From assembly GCA_937981305.1 (NCBI GenBank), contig CALJPB010000147.1, positions 1-10,432 of the forward strand: a stretch of DNA of 10,432 nt. Direction: 5' to 3'. The stretch comes from an uncultured Selenomonas sp. Its GTDB lineage: Bacteria > Bacillota > Negativicutes > Selenomonadales > Selenomonadaceae. This document shows, one piece after another, positions 7,273 through 10,432 of the stretch; the first letter of the stretch is position 1; each line of letters opens with the position of its first letter. The notes under the pieces are model-generated. The model searched no databases. It was not told the DNA's origin and saw only the letters and a program-made list of their open reading frames with translations. A program made the translations under genes and the position numbers.

Positions 7273-8014
7273 AGCGGAGCTGGTTCTCCCTGCAGGAGAA
7301 CGCGTCTCTCCCGCGATGGGATCTGTCCTGCACGGGGCGTTGATGGAGCGTCTGCCTACCGATGTGGCGGAGTTCCTGCACACGGAGCGTCTGCGCCCCT
7401 ACAGTCAGTCGGTACGTTATGAGAAAGAATCGGGCAGGACACGGTGGCGCATCCATACGCTCACGGATGAACTGGGGCAGATGTTTGCGGCTCTGCTCAG
7501 TGCCGGGCAGGAAATCTTTCTGCGACAGAAGGGCTATGCGGTACGCGTGCAAGATTTTCGCTGTGTCGCGGAAACAGATGATGCGGCGATCGCAGATCTG
7601 TACTTTCTGCCGGAGGGCGCGCCACGCGGAGCGGAGATCACGTTTTGCACGACGACGGCATTCAAGCGGGACGGGCAGTATGTCCTCCTGCCGGAGTTTT
7701 ATCTCATCGTGCAGAGTCTCCTTGCACGATGGTCGATCTTCTGCCCGCGCGTGCGTATGGATGAGGATGGTCTTGCACAGCAGCTTGACGCGGTGTGTCA
7801 GATCAGTCAGTATGCGCTGCGGACGGCAGGGTTTTCTGTGGACGGACATATGCTGCGCGGATTTCGCGGAACGCTTTCCGTGCGTTTTGCGGGGACTGAC
7901 AGCATGCGGCGCATCCTCGGAATGCTGATGGAGTTTGCACCCTACGCAGGGATTGGGATCAAGACAGCACTCGGAATGGGCGCGGTGCGTGTCGATGTTT
8001 GGAGGGCACGATAG
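7256..8014 (+). CDS. cas6: CRISPR RNA endoribonuclease Cas6
   Basis: Cas6 cuts the long CRISPR transcript within each repeat, giving the intermediate crRNAs that are loaded into the Csm complex. The 252-residue product has the expected size and the two ferredoxin-like halves of the family. H26 in SVLHGALM is placed where the catalytic histidine often lies. The C-terminal half contains the segment MLRGFRGTLSVRF and ends in the diagnostic glycine-rich loop GIGIKTALGMG (232-242). ATG 7256 lies 6 nt after GGAGGG (7244-7249) and 17 nt inside csm5. A longer in-frame start at 7235 lacks such a site. Having cas6 between csm5 and csm6 means the operon can make its own crRNAs. The repeat it recognises is not in this window. 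Confidence 0.93.
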   Translation: MLRQFEAELVLPAGERVSPAMGSVLHGALMERLPTDVAEFLHTERLRPYSQSVRYEKESGRTRWRIHTLTDELGQMFAALLSAGQEIFLRQKGYAVRVQDFRCVAETDDAAIADLYFLPEGAPRGAEITFCTTTAFKRDGQYVLLPEFYLIVQSLLARWSIFCPRVRMDEDGLAQQLDAVCQISQYALRTAGFSVDGHMLRGFRGTLSVRFAGTDSMRRILGMLMEFAPYAGIGIKTALGMGAVRVDVWRAR

Positions 8015-8015
8015 G

Positions 8016-9344
8016 ATGGAACGGATTCTCTTTTCGCCGCTCGGGGACACCGATCCCGTGCGCGGCTGCTATGACGGCGCGATGTTGCATATCCTCCGGC
8101 ATTACCACCCCGCACGTGTCGTGCTTTTTTATACGAAGGATATGGCGGAGAAGGAGCACCGCGATCACCGCTATACGCGTGCGATTCACCGCACGGCACC
8201 GGACTGTGTGATCGAGGAGATCTTCACGGACATACAGGAGGCACATCTCTATGAGTCCTTCAGTCAGATTCTGCCGCAGGAGGTTCTGCGGCTTCGTTCG
8301 GAACATCAGGGGGCGCAGATCCTCCTGAATCTGAGTTCGGGAACACCGCAGATGAAGACTGTCCTCGCGATGCTCGCAGCAGATATGGATGGCTGCGTCG
8401 GCATACAGGTCGCCGCACCTGCACGCCGCTCGAATCGTACGAACGAAGCAACGCAGGATGCGGAGGATGTTGCAGCACTGCTTGAGAACAACTTCGATGA
8501 GGAGGAGGGGGCGAAGAACCGCTGCGATGCTCCGCCGCTCGGAATCTTCCGCTACTACGCTGAACGCAGCCGTATCCAATCGCTGATTGAGAGCTATGAG
8601 TATGCGGCAGCACTCAAGATCGCACGGCGCAGTCCCCTTGTTCCGCGTGCGGCGGTCACGCTTCTCGCTCATGCGGAGAAGCGGTGTGCGCTCCGCACGG
8701 AGGAGGCAAAGGTCGTCCTGCGTGAGCATGAGGGCAGGAAACTCTTTCCTCTTTCGGAACGTGCGGAAACTCTGGTGGAGTACTTCCTCATCATGCAGAT
8801 GGATCAGGAGACGGGACGGCTCTCGAATCTCATGCTGCGCATGATCCCATTTCTCTATGAGTTTCTGCGCGACTATGTGGAGCAAAATGTCCTCCCCCTG
8901 CGGAACCTCTCTGAGCGGCGCGGCGGTGTGCCCTATCTCGTGCGGGACAAGCTGGCGACACGTGCGCCTGCTCTGCTCGCGCACCTGGATGCGGAATTCC
9001 CGCGCGGCTACAGCGAGCAGCCGCTCTCGTTCTACATTCTCCATCATGTGTGCGCGTATGCCGAGGAGCGTGGCTCTGCGCGTGACGCTGCACTGCATAC
9101 GGAACTGATGGAGGAGCTGACGAAAATCACGCGTGTGCGGGAGCTGCGGAACAGTGTCGCACATGAGATGACGAATGTGACCGAGGAACTGTTCCGGGCG
9201 AAGATGGGCATTGGCTCACAGGAGGCACTAAGCTGCTTCTGTCGTATGCTTGCGCTTGTTTATGGGGATATGGTACGCGCGATGCGCAGCACCTATCGTG
9301 ATCTCAATATATGGATTGGTCAGGCACTTGAAGTTCATGCATAG
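8016..9344 (+). CDS. csm6: Cyclic oligoadenylate-activated RNase Csm6 (CARF-HEPN)
   Basis: Csm6 is not part of the Csm complex. It is a separate dimeric RNase that is switched on when its CARF domain binds the cyclic oligoadenylate made by Cas10, giving non-specific RNA decay. The 442-residue product opens with ILFSPLGDTDPVRGCYDG and contains NLSSGTPQM (105-113), the ligand-pocket signature of Csm6 CARF domains. An acidic linker (around 159-164) leads into a helical middle domain. The C-terminal HEPN domain has RNSVAH, an R-x4-H active site at R378 to H383. ATG 8016 is 1 nt after the cas6 stop and 9 nt after GGAGGG (8001-8006). The start at 7935 in the same frame would lie within cas6 and is unlikely. 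The ring size of its activator (cA4 or cA6) cannot be read from the sequence. Confidence 0.94.
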   Translation: MERILFSPLGDTDPVRGCYDGAMLHILRHYHPARVVLFYTKDMAEKEHRDHRYTRAIHRTAPDCVIEEIFTDIQEAHLYESFSQILPQEVLRLRSEHQGAQILLNLSSGTPQMKTVLAMLAADMDGCVGIQVAAPARRSNRTNEATQDAEDVAALLENNFDEEEGAKNRCDAPPLGIFRYYAERSRIQSLIESYEYAAALKIARRSPLVPRAAVTLLAHAEKRCALRTEEAKVVLREHEGRKLFPLSERAETLVEYFLIMQMDQETGRLSNLMLRMIPFLYEFLRDYVEQNVLPLRNLSERRGGVPYLVRDKLATRAPALLAHLDAEFPRGYSEQPLSFYILHHVCAYAEERGSARDAALHTELMEELTKITRVRELRNSVAHEMTNVTEELFRAKMGIGSQEALSCFCRMLALVYGDMVRAMRSTYRDLNIWIGQALEVHA

Positions 9345-9368
9345 AACAGGACATAAGTACTTTAGCCC

Positions 9369-9392
9369 CTTCCCGTATCGGCGGGAAAACGG
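9369..9392. repeat. Short G+C-rich palindrome after csm6
   Basis: TTCCCG (9370-9375) and CGGGAA (9382-9387) form a 6-bp inverted repeat around a 6-base loop (TATCGG). It has no T run, so it is not a terminator by itself. It occurs once in the window. It may stabilise the 3' end of the csm operon transcript or be a lone repeat-like element. Confidence 0.35.
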
Positions 9393-9403
9393 ATATACCT
9401 TAT

Positions 9404-9434
9404 AAAAGCCTCCTACTCAGCGTGGGAGGTTTTT
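9404..9434 (+). terminator. Rho-independent terminator of the csm operon
   Basis: CCTCCTAC (9409-9416) pairs with GTGGGAGG (9422-9429), with one wobble pair and a five-base loop, and is followed by five T (9430-9434). The four A bases at 9404-9407 extend the stem against the T run, so it may work in both directions. It lies 60 nt after the csm6 stop. The rest of the gap up to the next gene (126 nt in all) holds the palindrome listed separately and the ribosome-binding site of the lyase gene. TATAAA at 9401-9406 and TATACC at 9394-9399 look like -10 hexamers, but neither has a matching -35, so I do not call a promoter. Confidence 0.8.
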
Positions 9435-9470
9435 GCGACTTTGCCGGCGGAGACGGCGGGAGATAAGACC

Positions 9471-10432
9471 ATGAAAAAAATAATTTTACTGATTGCCTGC
9501 ATCGGAGCGTTCGTAGCTGTTTTTCGATGGCTGTCCGTCCAGAGTCCGATGGAAAGACCGGATTTTATACGGGAAGTGCTCGCCCAAAACGATGGATTTG
9601 CCTCAGAGGGCAGCGGCACGACCGGCGGTGCTGCTGCGGTGCAGGACAATATATTTCGCGTGACCAATAAGCAGGAGTTGATTGCCGCACTCGAGGATCG
9701 AAAAAACACAGAACCTAGGATTTTGATGATTTATGGAACGATTGACTTTGATACGGATGCGGATGGCAAGCGGCTAACGATGAACGATTATATGGCGGAG
9801 GGCTATGATTTTCAGCAGTATCTGGAAACGCAGGCACCTCAGAGCGCAGCGTCGGAACGGCTGAAAGAGGATCAGGAGGAAAAAAGAAGACAATCCCAAA
9901 AAAATCAGGAAAAGAACATCACGGTTCATGTCCCTGCCAATACCAGTATCCTAGGAATTGAAGATGCGAAATTAAAGGGCGTGGATTTACTTCTCGATGC
10001 TGACAATGTCATCATCCGAAATATCATGTTTGAGACCCCTTACGATTATTTTCCCTCGTGGGATCCAAACGACGGGCAGGAGGGCAACTGGAATTCCCAG
10101 TATGACAGCATTACGATCAACGGAGGCACGCATATTTGGATCGATCATTGCCATTTCGAGGATAGGCAGCAGCCGACGGAAACGTATTTTAATCGTGAAT
10201 ACGAGCATCGGGACGGCTTGCTTGATATCACAAATCAAGCGGATCACATCACGATCTCATACAATGTTTTTGAACGTCATAATAAGGCGATCTTGATCGG
10301 GAACAGCGATGCAAAAACAGCGGACGAGGGGAAGCTGAATGTGACGCTGCATCATAATTATTTCCATAATCTGGTTCAGCGCGCACCAAGAGTGAGATGG
10401 GGGAAGGTGCACGTCTACAACAATTATTACCA
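9471..10432 (+). CDS. Pectate lyase, polysaccharide lyase family 1 (partial, 3' end outside window)
   Basis: Pectate lyases cleave polygalacturonate by calcium-dependent beta-elimination outside the cell. About 320 residues are visible and the frame is open to the window end. Residues 4-18 are hydrophobic after MKK, so the protein is exported or anchored by its N-terminus. LIAC at 7-10 resembles a lipobox but is unusually close to the start. The parallel beta-helix signatures are clear: HIWIDHCHF with D225, DGLLD with D248 and D252 (calcium ligands by family analogy), ITISYNVFERHNKAILIGNSD, and RAPRVRWGKVHVYNNYY with the arginines at 304, 307 and 309, one of which is the expected catalytic base. 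The arrangement resembles Bacillus PL1 enzymes, including the charged QSQKNQEKN stretch. GGGAG at 9458-9462 lies 8 nt before the ATG. The gene is less G+C-rich than the cas genes (25 of 60 at 9961-10020 against 45 of 60 at 3061-3120) and has no evident functional link to CRISPR. Confidence 0.9.
   Translation, partial: MKKIILLIACIGAFVAVFRWLSVQSPMERPDFIREVLAQNDGFASEGSGTTGGAAAVQDNIFRVTNKQELIAALEDRKNTEPRILMIYGTIDFDTDADGKRLTMNDYMAEGYDFQQYLETQAPQSAASERLKEDQEEKRRQSQKNQEKNITVHVPANTSILGIEDAKLKGVDLLLDADNVIIRNIMFETPYDYFPSWDPNDGQEGNWNSQYDSITINGGTHIWIDHCHFEDRQQPTETYFNREYEHRDGLLDITNQADHITISYNVFERHNKAILIGNSDAKTADEGKLNVTLHHNYFHNLVQRAPRVRWGKVHVYNNYY

Noticed and set aside
7959-9164. Minus-strand open frame of 401 codons opposite csm6
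   Set aside because: Same reasoning: it mirrors the csm6 coding sequence, and its translation shows no recognisable domain.
9394-9406. TATACC and TATAAA as -10 elements for the pectate lyase
   Set aside because: No acceptable -35 hexamer lies 16-18 nt upstream of either, and both sit just before or at the terminator stem.

Overview
The window holds a nearly complete type III-A (Csm) CRISPR-Cas locus, all on the + strand, followed by the 5' part of an unrelated pectate lyase gene. The CRISPR part is G+C-rich with a strong preference for G/C-ending codons, Shine-Dalgarno sites are strong, and genes overlap by a few bases. I suspect a G+C-rich Firmicute of the Negativicutes (Selenomonas-like). 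That assignment rests on the general look of the proteins and codon use and is only moderately likely.

Layout. (1) Positions 1-46 are the edge of the window, probably the last codons of an upstream gene, plus the cas1 ribosome-binding site. (2) cas1 and cas2 (47-1362) form an adaptation pair with overlapping ends. (3) A strong hairpin terminator (1363-1419) closes that unit, and a probable promoter (about 1438-1466) starts the next. (4) csm1/cas10, csm2, csm3, csm4, csm5, cas6 and csm6 (1492-9344) are packed with overlaps of 4-17 nt or gaps of 1 nt, so they are almost certainly one translationally coupled operon. (5) An intergenic stretch of 126 nt (9345-9470) carries a second hairpin terminator. 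(6) A secreted or membrane-anchored family 1 pectate lyase (from 9471, running off the end) is visibly less G+C-rich than the cas genes.

How the genes work together (family knowledge applied to intact motifs seen here). Cas1-Cas2 insert new spacers. Cas6 cuts the CRISPR transcript into crRNAs. Csm1-Csm5 form the crRNA-guided complex. Csm3 supplies the backbone and cuts target RNA. Cas10/Csm1 carries both an intact HD nuclease motif and an intact GGDD cyclase motif, so it should cut DNA and make cyclic oligoadenylate when target RNA is bound. Csm6, with an N-terminal CARF sensor and a C-terminal HEPN R-x4-H motif, would be the RNase switched on by that messenger. No ring nuclease is encoded in the window and no CRISPR array is present, so the array must lie outside.

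I do not see a clearly new defence system. The most unusual points are small: the terminator between the two units carries a Shine-Dalgarno-like octamer at its apex, followed by an 18-codon hydrophobic reading frame; Cas2 has an acidic N-terminal extension; and a single palindrome after csm6 resembles a lone CRISPR-type repeat.
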